IMG/VR virus record: IMGVR_UViG_3300027754_000034
Coordinates: 124,001 to 188,000 of that record
Strand: one strand, 5' to 3'
Source of the DNA: a virus
DNA length: 64,000 bases
Part shown: one piece after another, positions 8,067-16,725 of the stretch
Layout: every line of letters begins with the position of its first letter
How positions within the stretch are numbered: the stretch's first letter is position 1
Notes under the pieces: model-generated
Databases searched by the model: none
What the model was told of the DNA's origin: nothing
The model's input: the letters and a program-made list of their open reading frames with translations, nothing else
Made by a program: the position numbers and the translations under genes

Positions 8067-8528
8067 TCATGCTTCGTGGACTTTATTAATTAAACGAATC
8101 TTCCGGCATGCAGAAAGAAAAGAGCTTTTTGTCGTCTTCCACCACCAAGTCTTTTCTAAATAACCTTTACTCAGCATGACTTTTACCATCTCTTGATCGA
8201 GAGTATATGAATACATCTTAGATCTGTCGAATTCGTCTGGTATGATATTTAGTCCCTGTAGGATTACTTCATCCATGAAACCGGCACCGAACTTTTTAAT
8301 ACACTTATCGATATAACCAAGATGATTAACAATCACCCTCATTACTTTTTCCCTGGATGAACTCCCACTAGTAAGTTCCGCCAGGCGATCTGCGCCGATT
8401 TTATTTAGCACTTCGTTAATCTGTTGATGAATTGGTGATAAATAATCAATGCGAGATAAGAATGAAATTGCACAGGCTTCCCCTGCGCCCTTCATAAATT
8501 TGTCATTCCAATATCCACTATTTGCCAT
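8067..8528 (-). CDS. hypothetical protein
   Basis: 153 residues, mostly helical, MANSGYWNDKFMKGAGE to INKVHEA. Ends with a Trp/Lys-rich patch (EKTWWWKTTKSSFL). Divergent from the small plus-strand gene at 8554, with 25 bases between the two starts. No motif recognised. Confidence 0.65.
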   Translation of the reverse strand: MANSGYWNDKFMKGAGEACAISFLSRIDYLSPIHQQINEVLNKIGADRLAELTSGSSSREKVMRVIVNHLGYIDKCIKKFGAGFMDEVILQGLNIIPDEFDRSKMYSYTLDQEMVKVMLSKGYLEKTWWWKTTKSSFLSACRKIRLINKVHEA

Positions 8529-8553
8529 GTTATTTGCCTTGTAAAGTAATGAT

Positions 8554-8748
8554 ATGAAGTTTATGGTCCGTTATGACTTGAATGGAAACGTGAAAGAAAA
8601 TATACTGGATATTCCTGCTAATAAATATTGGAGTTCACAGAAAATTTTAAGAGTAGCCTCGGAGTCTCTTCTGCAATTAGTGGGTCATCACACTCTTCTA
8701 AGAGTGAAATCACTCAATGAGTCGGATCCAGTTGCAGCTGAATTATGA
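8554..8748 (+). CDS. hypothetical small protein
   Basis: 64 residues, MKFMVRYDLNGNVKEN. Directly preceded by GTAAAGTAATGAT, an AT-rich motif also found before other genes here (19451, 12970 on the minus strand). It converges with and overlaps the next gene by 6 bases. The sequence has a balanced protein-like composition, but no homology is recognised, so moderate confidence only. Confidence 0.5.
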   Translation: MKFMVRYDLNGNVKENILDIPANKYWSSQKILRVASESLLQLVGHHTLLRVKSLNESDPVAAEL

Positions 8749-9069
8749 TTCCATCACATCATGAATACTGAAGTAGTCGTTAATACTTGCGGCGTCTTGG
8801 GGATTCATCTGTGCCACTGACTTTGGGAATTTCCTAGCGAATGCTTGAATTTCCTCGATCTCTATCCTATACTCATTATATAATTTTGCTAGATTTATTA
8901 CCTCCTGCACTGAAAATTTATTAAGTATTCTCTTCCTACCACCCCACTTACCAGATGCAGAAAAAAATTCTGTAAAATTACTATGATTCTTTTTCGTTCT
9001 TTTCTCTGGTAATCCAGGAGAGAATGAATCGAAATCGTAGTTATGAAATATTATCTTTCGCTGTGACAT
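8743..9069 (-). CDS. hypothetical protein
   Basis: 108 residues. Basic N-terminal half (PEKRTKKNHSN; GKWGGRKRILNKF) followed by an acidic helical half. VQEVINLAKLYNEYRIEIEEIQAFARKF suggests a helical bundle. No recognised family. Confidence 0.6.
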   Translation of the reverse strand: MSQRKIIFHNYDFDSFSPGLPEKRTKKNHSNFTEFFSASGKWGGRKRILNKFSVQEVINLAKLYNEYRIEIEEIQAFARKFPKSVAQMNPQDAASINDYFSIHDVMES

Positions 9070-9103
9070 GGGACGTATATCATGAAGATTCTGGTTACAT
9101 ATC

Positions 9104-9150
9104 CTGAGGATTCGGGTGGGTATTCATTTTAACCCCACCCGAATCCTCAG
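9104..9150 (-). terminator. strong hairpin after the DUF6011-like gene
   Basis: 17-bp perfect stem (9104-9120 with 9134-9150), loop 13 bases. It begins right after the stop of the gene at 9152 on the minus strand. No T run follows. Confidence 0.65.
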
Positions 9151-9151
9151 A

Positions 9152-9967
9152 TCAGCCACCGCTCATCCCACCAAACCACTCTGGGGTGATTTTGTGGGAC
9201 CCCTTCGGCGTCTTGATGTAGAGTCCATTGTAAAACTCCACCAAGAGCTGAGCCAAGAACAAACGGTGCTTCTTAGGTACGATAGTCGCCTTCTTCGGGT
9301 ATCTCGTCATATGAACACCATCTTGGCCCCTCAGACGGTTCCAGAAGGACCAGCTGAAATCGGCCTTCTTGATCCACATACCGTAGGACTCCGGGTTATC
9401 GGTAAGCTCGTAAAGCTCCACCGCCGAGATTGACTCTCGGAGAGCTGATGCCAGCTTCTCATATCCGAGTGCCCCTATGGCGTCGGTGCAAGCCGCATGC
9501 ACCGGGGTGCGACGATTGAGAGAAGCCGTACGGGTTAAGCCGTTGACGAGGCCACGATTCCCCTTCGGCTTATACTTCTTGACGAGGTAGTCTACAAGCT
9601 CGGGGTACTCAGCCAAAGCCATCATGGCCTCAACATCATCCTTGGGTTCCACTTCCTCCTTGTAACCCTTCTTGGAGCATATAGGGCCGATACCCCGCTC
9701 AACAGACTCCGAATCCGTGAGGGGTTGCCCACAATGGGCACATGAGGTGCAAATTCCCTCGAGCACTAGCTGGTAGCGGCTACCACCGCTGAAGTAGCTA
9801 CTCGCGACGGGGACCAGGACGGGTCCGGTCACGAGGGTCATCTGAGTCATGGGGGTAGCCTCTTCTGGCGTGGTGGTGGTGGTGCTTTCGATCGGAATTG
9901 TGTTCATGGGTACCTCATCATTAAACATTTCGTCCATCATATCAATAATGTTCTTCATTGCGCTCAT
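9152..9967 (-). CDS. DUF6011-like zinc-binding protein
   Basis: 271 residues. After a Thr/Pro-rich N-terminus (about 20-45), residues about 73-105 hold CTSCAHCGQPLTDSESV...GIGPICSKK. This is the pattern of DUF6011-type zinc ribbons common in phages (two CxxC-type pairs with a GPxC end). The C-terminal 150 residues are helical with a Trp-rich patch (DFSWSFWNRLRGQDG). Start ATG 9967 is preceded by AGGTAATACA and, 53 bases upstream, a GC-rich 24-bp element. Role unknown; nucleic-acid binding is likely for this kind of zinc ribbon. Confidence 0.7.
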   Translation of the reverse strand: MSAMKNIIDMMDEMFNDEVPMNTIPIESTTTTTPEEATPMTQMTLVTGPVLVPVASSYFSGGSRYQLVLEGICTSCAHCGQPLTDSESVERGIGPICSKKGYKEEVEPKDDVEAMMALAEYPELVDYLVKKYKPKGNRGLVNGLTRTASLNRRTPVHAACTDAIGALGYEKLASALRESISAVELYELTDNPESYGMWIKKADFSWSFWNRLRGQDGVHMTRYPKKATIVPKKHRLFLAQLLVEFYNGLYIKTPKGSHKITPEWFGGMSGG

Positions 9968-9975
9968 TGTATTAC

Positions 9976-10146
9976 CTATTTGCTGTGTGTTGTGTGTGCG
10001 TGTCGCTCGCCCACCAGGAAGACGCAGCGCGCGCGCCGACTGTCACCATTCTCTTCAGAATGTTCCTCCATCAATTCTTGGATTTCTGCCTGGATAATAT
10101 TTAATTCTTGGACGTAATTTTTATAAAAATCGACGAGATCCTTCAT
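9976..10146 (-). CDS. small hypothetical protein whose tail lies in the promoter element
   Basis: 56 residues from ATG 10146 (MKDLVDFYKNYVQELN), one base after the stop of the upstream gene. The first 32 residues form a good helix. The last 24 (from ENGDSRRARCVFL) are encoded by the GC-rich 24-bp element and its flanks, so they are probably not under protein-level selection. A frame over another copy of the element (31325-31507) gives the same peptide. Confidence 0.5.
   Translation of the reverse strand: MKDLVDFYKNYVQELNIIQAEIQELMEEHSEENGDSRRARCVFLVGERHAHTTHSK
10021..10044 (-). promoter_or_regulatory. GC-rich 24-bp promoter-like element
   Basis: Minus strand GACAGTCG, 8 bases, GCTGCGTC, 53 bases before the DUF6011-like start. 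The flanks are shared with the copies at 31427 and 35364, including an inverted repeat ATTCTgaagAGAAT just upstream and a GT/CA-rich leader downstream. Confidence 0.7.
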
Positions 10147-10147
10147 A

Positions 10148-10729
10148 TCAATCCACCATAACTTCTTGAACAACCGCTAATTTTAAAATTTCTTCAATTT
10201 CTTTAGGAGAAATTCCTACTGTAAGCGCTTCGTTGATCCAATTGGGAAGAGCTACTTCAGCTTTCTTCCTCCGAATTTGATTTTTATGGATTCGAATTTT
10301 GTTTTGATCCGACAGTAATTTGTCAATTTGACATGTGGTATTTTCTAATAAACACTCGATATGTTCCTTTGACTTAGGGTTTAGACTACCAACTTTCACA
10401 CTAAGTTCAGATACAACTTCATCTCTAACATCTCGCAAAGTTCGTTTTTCTGAATTGAATCCTTGTTTATTGAGTAATTCATATGTTTTAATCCACCAAT
10501 TAGCAAGACCAGAAATTTCAATTATGAAATTTCTGGTCGATGGTGGTGGAGAAGTACGATCACTTCGAGATGAATAGTAACCCGTTATTCTTTTCCCATT
10601 TTCAACTCGCGAGATCCTAGTCCCTATTTTATCGCCGTTACCAACGATTGTCGTGGACTTGAGAGTCATGGTCGGTATAGAATCAATAACATCCTGTATT
10701 TTCTTCTGAATAATCTGATGGTGAATCAT
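10148..10729 (-). CDS. hypothetical protein
   Basis: 193 residues, helical and basic. It contains GYYSSRSDRTSPPPSTRN in the middle and NQIRRKKAEVALPNWINEALTVGIS towards the end, which is HTH-like in spacing. A perfect 13-bp inverted repeat (10507-10538) lies inside the gene. Overlaps the upstream gene by 47 bases in another frame, so its true start could be a little later. Function unknown. Confidence 0.6.
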   Translation of the reverse strand: MIHHQIIQKKIQDVIDSIPTMTLKSTTIVGNGDKIGTRISRVENGKRITGYYSSRSDRTSPPPSTRNFIIEISGLANWWIKTYELLNKQGFNSEKRTLRDVRDEVVSELSVKVGSLNPKSKEHIECLLENTTCQIDKLLSDQNKIRIHKNQIRRKKAEVALPNWINEALTVGISPKEIEEILKLAVVQEVMVD

Positions 10730-10985
10730 TCTTTTCTTTCTTCTTTTTCATTCTAATCGCTCTAAGCTCTAATCTAGAAAGCTCTGGCGGAAATTTATCC
10801 GTTCTTGCAATATAATACATCGTCAAGAAACTCAACCTCGCAAACCACACCTTATTACTTTCATTAATTTTGTCGTAATAGTCCAGAATCATTTGACAAT
10901 CTTCTGGACTGTGATACCATAAACCAAATCGAATTTTTTCTTGGTAGAATATTGATTCTACTAGTTTTTCAACACTATGATTCAT
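10683..10985 (-). CDS. hypothetical protein
   Basis: 100 residues from ATG 10985 (MNHSVEKLVES), which overlaps the stop of the BRCT gene (ATGA). Helical, with a C-terminal Lys-rich stretch (RMKKKKEKND). Probably co-translated with the BRCT gene. No known family. Confidence 0.6.
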   Translation of the reverse strand: MNHSVEKLVESIFYQEKIRFGLWYHSPEDCQMILDYYDKINESNKVWFARLSFLTMYYIARTDKFPPELSRLELRAIRMKKKKEKNDSPSDYSEENTGCY

Positions 10986-11296
10986 GATGATCCGCAAATT
11001 AAATCGTAAAAGTCTTTCTCACTGATAGTTTTCACACCCTTTTGGATGGCTTTCTGAAATTTAGAAGCCACATTTCCAGCGGCATTTGTCCAGTCCGCAT
11101 TGGTGAGAAGCAAGTCTGTGTTCCACTTCACGCTATTATGGAATACCCCGCCGGCAAGACCGATGATGTTTACGATATCCTTCCTTGGTCGGCCAAGATG
11201 ACCCGTGATACAAATGTTCTTCCCCCTAAGAGTGTCGGAGACTTCCATGATTTCCACAATAGTCGCCATGTCGGTAAATTCATTAATTCTTGCCAT
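10982..11296 (-). CDS. stand-alone BRCT-domain protein
   Basis: 104 residues from ATG 11296 (MARINEFTD), preceded by GGAGAG seven bases before. Residues about 21-95 form one BRCT domain: LRGKNICITGHLGRPRKDI, GGVFHNSVKWNTDLLLT (the GG turn and 'TDLLL' strand), then ISEKDFYDLI. This matches the BRCT at the end of NAD-dependent DNA ligases, which binds DNA ends and partner proteins. It may serve the phage ATP-dependent ligase (15628-16725), which has no BRCT of its own; that link is inference. Confidence 0.85.
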   Translation of the reverse strand: MARINEFTDMATIVEIMEVSDTLRGKNICITGHLGRPRKDIVNIIGLAGGVFHNSVKWNTDLLLTNADWTNAAGNVASKFQKAIQKGVKTISEKDFYDLICGSS

Positions 11297-11458
11297 GATT
11301 CTCTCCATGATAACGTTGATGCATTGGTACTCGTCTTGACACTCATTTGGCCGAGACGAGTGAATGAACTGATAACTGGGAAAGCTGCTAGGATAAGAAG
11401 CAGCTCATCCATATAGAAATGCGGGCCGAGGTTCCTCCGCTGTTCTCGTTACCGAACA

Positions 11459-11482
11459 GACGCAGCGTCCTACCCGATTGTC
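11459..11482 (-). promoter_or_regulatory. GC-rich 24-bp promoter-like element
   Basis: Minus strand GACAATCG, 8 bases, CGCTGCGTC in the same 24-bp frame, 162 bases before the BRCT start. The long leader contains GGAGGAACC and a small open frame from 11412 with a hydrophobic start, discussed under rejected items. Confidence 0.6.
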
Positions 11483-11513
11483 GCAGTTGATTTCGTGATA
11501 TGGAGCTAAAATT

Positions 11514-12212
11514 TCAAAGTAAACTTAAGCATTTCTTGTGAAATTTCTCTTGCTGGCCAGGGTGAAATATTTGAAAAGAATGCCAAAACTCTTCCACCCC
11601 ATTACCACTTTTAAATGTAGTACCCCTACCAAATTCCGGCATACCGTCTTTTAAATTCCAAGACGGGGCTTCTTGGGGAGCTTCATCAAATCTAGACGGG
11701 ATATAAAATTCTATTGGAACCCCGTTATCCTCTGCTAAAAAGGTATACTCCTCGGCCACATCAGATCTATAAGTTTCTACAGCACTCGGGCTTCCCATTT
11801 CCTTAAAGACTTCACGGTGGATTGCCATGCAAGAAGGAGCTACGAATAGGTGCTGATTATTCGCTATATGGTTTGACCTTTGAACGTTTCCTATTAGGAC
11901 ACCAGAATTGGCTTTATGGGCCAAGTTATTAATGGCTTCACAATTTAGAGGAACGCAATCAATATCTAAAATCACTACGACATCATGGTCACAATGATTT
12001 TGTACTTTTAAACTCTTAAAATATTCATTATCTGCACCATTCATTGCCCAAAAATGATCAATGCTGATCCCGTGCCTCGTATTGGTCTTTATTGAATAAT
12101 GAGGGAATTTAGAAGGGTTAAATTTCTCAACTACCTTTCTTTGTAATTCGACCGTATTATGGTCAATGTTATCCATATAAAAACTAATTATGCATGCATT
12201 CACTTGATCCAT
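11514..12212 (-). CDS. glycosyltransferase-like (GT-A fold) protein
   Basis: 232 residues. 'DVVVILDIDCVPL' near residue 80 is a DxD-type metal and sugar-nucleotide site following a hydrophobic strand, and 'FVAPSCMAIHREVF' resembles the acceptor-side motif. This fits a GT-A type transferase adding a sugar to DNA, a virion protein or host surface. It overlaps the next gene upstream, a clear GT2 member, by 13 bases, so the two likely act in one pathway. Substrate unknown. Confidence 0.65.
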   Translation of the reverse strand: MDQVNACIISFYMDNIDHNTVELQRKVVEKFNPSKFPHYSIKTNTRHGISIDHFWAMNGADNEYFKSLKVQNHCDHDVVVILDIDCVPLNCEAINNLAHKANSGVLIGNVQRSNHIANNQHLFVAPSCMAIHREVFKEMGSPSAVETYRSDVAEEYTFLAEDNGVPIEFYIPSRFDEAPQEAPSWNLKDGMPEFGRGTTFKSGNGVEEFWHSFQIFHPGQQEKFHKKCLSLL

Positions 12213-12955
12213 GGGAGTTTCCCTTCGTGTCTTTCCAGCATTACTTTATTCCCGTTCAGGAAAAAATCCTTTTTCACAGAGGTATCTGTGTTTCCTGCCG
12301 TATAATTAACCGAGTATTCATGAGTCGAACCATAATTTGGAAAGTCCTTATTCAGAATATTAAATATTGCTCTATCAGCTTCCAGGATCCCCAATTTTCG
12401 GGTTTGACGATGCCATGTGGGGGCAACTCGGATAGCAACGAATTTCCGTAGAAGATAACAATTCGTATCTACTAGATGATCGTTCTGATTCATAAAACTG
12501 CTCCATATCCCCAAAGACTCGCAGTTGTCTTGGCAAATGAAATTTCCCTCAGAATCCGTAATATTTCTAAAAGAATAAACCCAATCCCGCTTAGGATTAT
12601 CAAGAGACTTTATGCTCTTCTCTAAATGACCCTCTATGTAGGTATTATCATCATCTAGATATGAAACATATTCCCCTTCTGCGAAGAAGGGAGCACCGCC
12701 GTAAATTCGGTGGCAAAGATAGCCACTTTTGCCGGTCGAGTATGGTAGTGGGATTATATCCAGCCTACGGCCTGGTGATGGCAAGAATTGTGAGTTACTT
12801 ACTGCTTCTTGCACTTTATTTAAATGTTCTGCTCCATCTACTATTATTAGATGTTGAATATTGGGGTAAGTCTGATTAAAAACACTATTTATGCATTTAA
12901 CAGCTAAAGGATTTCCTGTGCTTGCTGTTATTACAGTAATAAACGGCTTTTTCAT
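12200..12955 (-). CDS. family 2 glycosyltransferase
   Basis: 251 residues. It begins PFITVITASTGNPLAVKCINSVFNQTYPNIQHLIIVDG, the classical GT2 nucleotide-binding start, with 'YVSYLDDDNTYIEGHLE' (DDD metal site) near residue 97 and 'GILEADRAIFNIL' (ED-type catalytic base region) later. Start ATG 12955 is preceded by CGTAAAGTAAATAG, an AT-rich motif seen before several other genes. A likely role is glycosylation of a phage or host surface structure. Confidence 0.85.
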   Translation of the reverse strand: MKKPFITVITASTGNPLAVKCINSVFNQTYPNIQHLIIVDGAEHLNKVQEAVSNSQFLPSPGRRLDIIPLPYSTGKSGYLCHRIYGGAPFFAEGEYVSYLDDDNTYIEGHLEKSIKSLDNPKRDWVYSFRNITDSEGNFICQDNCESLGIWSSFMNQNDHLVDTNCYLLRKFVAIRVAPTWHRQTRKLGILEADRAIFNILNKDFPNYGSTHEYSVNYTAGNTDTSVKKDFFLNGNKVMLERHEGKLPWIK

Positions 12956-13007
12956 CTATTTACTTTACGGGTAAAATATACTAAATCTTTAAAATGAGAA
13001 ATTTGGT

Positions 13008-13253
13008 ATGGATATGATGAGTGTAATCGCAAAACTAAATGGAGAAGGACAACTTATTTGGATAATAAAATCCAATGATTACTTAGTGATATATAATTGC
13101 GAATCCGGAAAAATAAGCGGAAATTGGAAAGAAGGAGTGTTTGCACCAATAGATGCCGTCATAGGTGCTCTGATTGAGTGGTATGAAATAGATAAAGTCA
13201 GTTATGGTGGAGAAAATATTAAGAAGGTTAAAGACTCACTTCATTCTATTTGA
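13008..13253 (+). CDS. hypothetical small protein
   Basis: 81 residues, MDMMSVIAKLNGEGQLIWIIKSNDYLVIYN. Beta-rich N-terminal half and helical C-terminus. Divergent from the GT2 gene and convergent with the next gene, which it overlaps by 13 bases. Start could be any of the first Met codons. Confidence 0.55.
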   Translation: MDMMSVIAKLNGEGQLIWIIKSNDYLVIYNCESGKISGNWKEGVFAPIDAVIGALIEWYEIDKVSYGGENIKKVKDSLHSI

Positions 13254-13693
13254 ATGGATTCTATCTTAGTAAGCCTATATAAATCAATTATGTAGGCTTC
13301 TTCGAAGTCATGCTTTTTGAATACTTTTTTGAGGGAGTTAACCCCCTCAAAATCCATTTTCGCCGTGACTCTTTTTGCTTTTTTAAGAGACTTTCCGAAT
13401 TCTGAAAAATTTACGCAACTATTCTTTATTAAATCATTAAGTTTCACACTTTTACTGAGTCGTAGAACTTCTTCTTTACTATCTTTAATCCATAAAGTAG
13501 GATGATCTATCTTGATGCAATATTTAACTATATCGGATTGAGTGTTAGAGTTGTAAATAAAACTCTTTATATTTCCTTTATACTTTATTTGTACATTCTG
13601 AAATATTTTATCACTTTTAACAGTCCAAAAACTAGTAAGTATTAGGTTAGTTAATACTTCCTTTTCAAAATTCTCATATAATTTATGGGACAT
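13241..13693 (-). CDS. hypothetical protein, paralogue of the next gene
   Basis: 150 residues. Its C-terminal 30 residues (LKKVFKKHDFEEAYIIDLYR) align with those of the 196-residue protein just upstream (LRKMFESHDFEEEQVLNLLR). The N-termini also correspond (FEKEVLTNLILTSFWTVKSD against EKELQEIINDLQLSAYWTTS). So the two genes are a diverged tandem duplication. Function unknown. Confidence 0.7.
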   Translation of the reverse strand: MSHKLYENFEKEVLTNLILTSFWTVKSDKIFQNVQIKYKGNIKSFIYNSNTQSDIVKYCIKIDHPTLWIKDSKEEVLRLSKSVKLNDLIKNSCVNFSEFGKSLKKAKRVTAKMDFEGVNSLKKVFKKHDFEEAYIIDLYRLTKIESIQIE

Positions 13694-13716
13694 TAGTCCA
13701 ATTTACATCACCTGAT

Positions 13717-14307
13717 TTATTCGTTCTGGATTTTATGGATTTGGCTTTCTCTTAAAAGGTTCAGTACTTGTTCTTCTTCAAAGTCATGACTTTCAAACAT
13801 CTTTCTGAGCCTCTTAATCTTCGTGGACTCAGCCATTTCAACTTTCTTGGTCTGAACCTTCTTGACTATGGCCTGTGCCGGTCCTTGTCCTATTGCTTGA
13901 TTGATGGCATGATCGATTTTGGCGATGAGGGTTGGGTTCACGTAATTTTTCTCCACTGTGTTCACATACTCCTCTGACCATCCGTTCTGTGTGGCAATCC
14001 AAGACAGGTCACCCTGCCTCCCGTAATAACAAATATACCCCATGATGTAAAGGGCCGCTCTCTCGGTATCGGGAAGAGAGAAGCCAAATCTTTGGATTTC
14101 ATTTCTGAGACGGTAAGCAGGAGGAGCAATTCGTTGCTCATATCCGATTTTAATTTCCTTGATTCTCACCCCAGAGAGAACTGGAAATTTCATTTTCACA
14201 GAGAGCTTCCTAATAATCTGGTATCCAGACGTCGTCCAATAAGCTGATAGCTGCAAATCATTGATGATTTCCTGCAGTTCTTTTTCTGTATACTGGTATT
14301 TATGCAT
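13717..14307 (-). CDS. hypothetical protein, paralogue of the downstream gene
   Basis: 196 residues. It shares N- and C-terminal segments with the gene at 13241-13693 and has a longer central part (RLRNEIQRFGFSLPDTERAALYIMGYICYYGRQGDLSWIATQNGWSEEYV spans the insert). The C-terminal 'HDFEEEQVLNLL' motif is the best-conserved piece. No known family. Confidence 0.7.
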   Translation of the reverse strand: MHKYQYTEKELQEIINDLQLSAYWTTSGYQIIRKLSVKMKFPVLSGVRIKEIKIGYEQRIAPPAYRLRNEIQRFGFSLPDTERAALYIMGYICYYGRQGDLSWIATQNGWSEEYVNTVEKNYVNPTLIAKIDHAINQAIGQGPAQAIVKKVQTKKVEMAESTKIKRLRKMFESHDFEEEQVLNLLRESQIHKIQNE

Positions 14308-14325
14308 GATGAATCCCTTGGTCTT

Positions 14326-14568
14326 TCACGGGAGAACGTCCAGATATTGGATTCCGATCAGCTTTGGATTTGTTCGAGCCCACCTCTTCGCCTCGGTGTA
14401 CGTCAGCCCGCCCGGACTGAATACGGTGTGGTCAAGGTAATCGGGCTTGTTCGTATAATACTGATCGCAGAAGGCCCAGCTCCCTCGGCCTCGGGGAGGC
14501 TTCTGATGAGAGTTCTCATATGGAGCGGTATTAAAGATTTTTGCCGACACGATTCTCTCCTTCACCAA
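14326..14568 (-). CDS. hypothetical small protein
   Basis: 80 residues, MVKERIVSAKIFNTAPYEN. Contains 'RGRGSWAFCDQYY' and 'GLTYTEAKRWART', a compact alpha/beta composition. Ends 18 bases before the next gene's start region. Not assigned to a family. Confidence 0.6.
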   Translation of the reverse strand: MVKERIVSAKIFNTAPYENSHQKPPRGRGSWAFCDQYYTNKPDYLDHTVFSPGGLTYTEAKRWARTNPKLIGIQYLDVLP

Positions 14569-14652
14569 TCATACTAATTTTGGACTCTCTGGATTCTTAA
14601 AAGCTACGCTTTCGACCGTCTATTCAGGCTCAATTGCTGTTCCAGTACATAT

Positions 14653-15075
14653 TTAATTTGTATCGAGAAAAACTTCAATCAATTCAAATGGTCTAATGAG
14701 TATTTCTTTTACTAAATCTTGTATTAAACTCCATTCAATGTTGTTTACAATATGTTCGAATATTGCACAGATGTCTTCACATTGTGGGTCATCGGGGTTG
14801 AAATCTTTTATATTTAGTTCATTTTGAATACTCAGTATCGAGTATAATTCGACAAGTTTTTCTATTCCTTCCTTAGTGATTATTCCTTCTAGGTCTTCGG
14901 AAAAATCATAAAGACGCGCGGAACTGCTTCGATAAAACTCACGTTCTTTTTCTTCTAATGCTTCCTCCGCTTTCTCTTTTGACTTGTAAAGAGTATGTGG
15001 TTTACTATATCCCGCCCTCGTGTAAGTTTGATCATCATAGTCATATTCAGATTCAATTACTCCATAAACTATCAT
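14653..15075 (-). CDS. hypothetical acidic protein
   Basis: 140 residues. Begins MIVYGVIESEYDYDD and contains a charged helix 'KSKEKAEEALEEKEREFYRSS', then a long acidic helical part. The start resembles small phage proteins that open with 'VYxVxxSEY'. Its first base coincides with the last base of the upstream DUF6915-like gene, suggesting coupling. Confidence 0.6.
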   Translation of the reverse strand: MIVYGVIESEYDYDDQTYTRAGYSKPHTLYKSKEKAEEALEEKEREFYRSSSARLYDFSEDLEGIITKEGIEKLVELYSILSIQNELNIKDFNPDDPQCEDICAIFEHIVNNIEWSLIQDLVKEILIRPFELIEVFLDTN

Positions 15076-15452
15076 TAGTCAACAAGCTCCACATGTGTTT
15101 CACTCATGGTGATTTTTAATGGCACGCCTTTGAAGGTCTTGGATCCCATCCAAGGTTCAACTGGCATACCCGACATACACTTCTCAAGTGTCGGGATATG
15201 ACCTAGGTCATCTACCACATGCTGTTCAAGGACGTCCCTGACAGAAACATCCTTGCCGTCCGAATTTTTAAAATATACTCCATGGATCTGCTCGGCCAGC
15301 ATGATCCCCCAGGCATTGTGGAGAATCATCCGATGGCGCATGTCCGGAACGTAACCTTTGGTAGAATCCATCCAGTTGTGGAGTGGAATATAGTCATCGA
15401 CCTTCCCCCCAAATTTACGAACTGAGATCTTGGCATGAATGAGTGGTTTCAT
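15075..15452 (-). CDS. DUF6915-like protein
   Basis: 125 residues, MKPLIHAKISVRKFGG...DYIPLHNWMDSTKGY...MRHRMILHNAWGIMLAEQIHG...VRDVLEQHVVDDLG. This string of motifs fits the DUF6915 family of small phage and bacterial proteins with conserved HNWMDSTK and RHRxxLHN, function unknown; the assignment is from memory of the pattern. Expressed from a 126-base leader with the GC-rich element at 15579. Confidence 0.65.
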   Translation of the reverse strand: MKPLIHAKISVRKFGGKVDDYIPLHNWMDSTKGYVPDMRHRMILHNAWGIMLAEQIHGVYFKNSDGKDVSVRDVLEQHVVDDLGHIPTLEKCMSGMPVEPWMGSKTFKGVPLKITMSETHVELVD

Positions 15453-15578
15453 TATACTCTGAAAAACCTCGTATCAACAAATTGCATATAGAGTAGTTTG
15501 ATCACCCCCATTGGGGGAGTCTCCGCTTATCGTAAATTCAATACTTACCTATGCTGTGTGTGCGTCGCCCACCAGAGA

Positions 15579-15602
15579 GACGCAGCGCGCGCACCGACTG
15601 TC
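15579..15602 (-). promoter_or_regulatory. GC-rich 24-bp promoter-like element
   Basis: Minus strand GACAGTCG, 8 bases, GCTGCGTC, 126 bases before the DUF6915-like start and 26 bases after the ligase stop. The upstream ATTCTGAAGAAAAC is a diverged form of the inverted repeat seen with other copies. Confidence 0.7.
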
Positions 15603-15627
15603 ACCGTTTTCTTCAGAATATATCTGT

Positions 15628-16725
15628 TCATTCGTAGTTTCGTTCCCCAACGAAGGCAGGAAATCTTGGGATACCATCCTTCGTAGTTTCCTGAAATCGA
15701 AACGTAATCATTGCACCGACGATCGGCGGAGAACGCCGATTATTATCAGTCAGTCCGGACCCGATTTCAAACCGGGTTCCTGCAGCCAGGATAGCTTTCT
15801 TCCCTCCAGCCTGGAGTGTGGTCGGCTGATTAATAATGCACTCCAGCCCCCCGGTCATTCCTTTATATTTTCCTTTTCCCGGAAAGTGACCTGTGACTTG
15901 GGCTTCAGTATCAAAGAAAGTCTTCACTTTTAGTAAAGAACCGGATCGCCCGATCTCGTAGTGGGACCCGGGCATGCGTGCCATAACACCTTCCCCGCCC
16001 AGCGTTTCAATATCTGCCAGGTATTTCCGCAAATGTTCATTCCCCTCGCATTCATGGCTCGGTAGCATCTGAACGAAATCCGGGAATGATAACGAGTGAG
16101 TTCGAAGAACAGACATTCGGGTTTCGAACGTCCCATCGACCTTCGGGGCGTCGAACACCTGAAATTGAATTCGCTTCCACCTGTCATCCGGAGTCATTGT
16201 CCGAACGATCGAAATGGTTTCCTGGAACATTCCCCGTCCACATGTTAGTTCCCCGTCGAGCGGAATCTCTGGCATTTGGTCCAGAAACCATTGCGGGGCG
16301 TTGAACACATTCGACCTCTTCGTTACCGCATTCTCTCGACTCCAGAACTTCTTACCATCCCATAGAGCCCGAACTCCATCCAACTTTTCCGAGAGCCACC
16401 AACCGGTCAGGTCTTGTGTGTTATCCCATGAGTGTGCCAATAAACAGTTTCCCTTGCTGGAACTGAGTGCAGTTGCTGTGACTGAACTCTTCAGGGGTGC
16501 ACTTTCCTGAAGCAGGACACCAAGACGGGTGTCCTCAAAGGCAAGGCCGTTTTCGACCTTGAGATGTTTACAAGTTCTTTTATCGGGACTTGACTGGCCC
16601 TGGTTTCTCCAGGCCGGGCAATCACACGAAAAATGACCCCCATGGTTTTTAAGTTTATAAGGATTTTTTCCAGATCCTTGGAACAACACTATAGTTCCAA
16701 GACCCCCATCAATCAATTTACCCAT
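15628..16725 (-). CDS. ATP-dependent DNA ligase with N-terminal SWIM zinc finger
   Basis: 365 residues. Residues about 34-54 (CDCPAW ... CKHL) form a SWIM-type zinc finger. The nucleotidyltransferase follows: motif I SEKLDGVRA with AMP-acceptor Lys at about 114, motif III LDGEL at 156-160, motif IV GEGVMAR near 245, motif V LLKVK near 263, then an OB-fold end (GSGLTDNNRRSPPIVGAMITFRF). It seals nicks in duplex DNA through a ligase-adenylate. The SWIM-ligase arrangement occurs in large phages and some bacteria. A GC-rich element lies 96 bases upstream; RBS AGGAAA. Confidence 0.93.
   Translation of the reverse strand: MGKLIDGGLGTIVLFQGSGKNPYKLKNHGGHFSCDCPAWRNQGQSSPDKRTCKHLKVENGLAFEDTRLGVLLQESAPLKSSVTATALSSSKGNCLLAHSWDNTQDLTGWWLSEKLDGVRALWDGKKFWSRENAVTKRSNVFNAPQWFLDQMPEIPLDGELTCGRGMFQETISIVRTMTPDDRWKRIQFQVFDAPKVDGTFETRMSVLRTHSLSFPDFVQMLPSHECEGNEHLRKYLADIETLGGEGVMARMPGSHYEIGRSGSLLKVKTFFDTEAQVTGHFPGKGKYKGMTGGLECIINQPTTLQAGGKKAILAAGTRFEIGSGLTDNNRRSPPIVGAMITFRFQETTKDGIPRFPAFVGERNYE

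Noticed and set aside
11297-11412. Small minus-strand frame starting MDELLLILAAFPVISSF before the BRCT gene
   Set aside because: The hydrophobic start is tempting, but the frame overlaps the BRCT gene out of phase and the GGAGG is about 20 bases away. Left as part of the leader.
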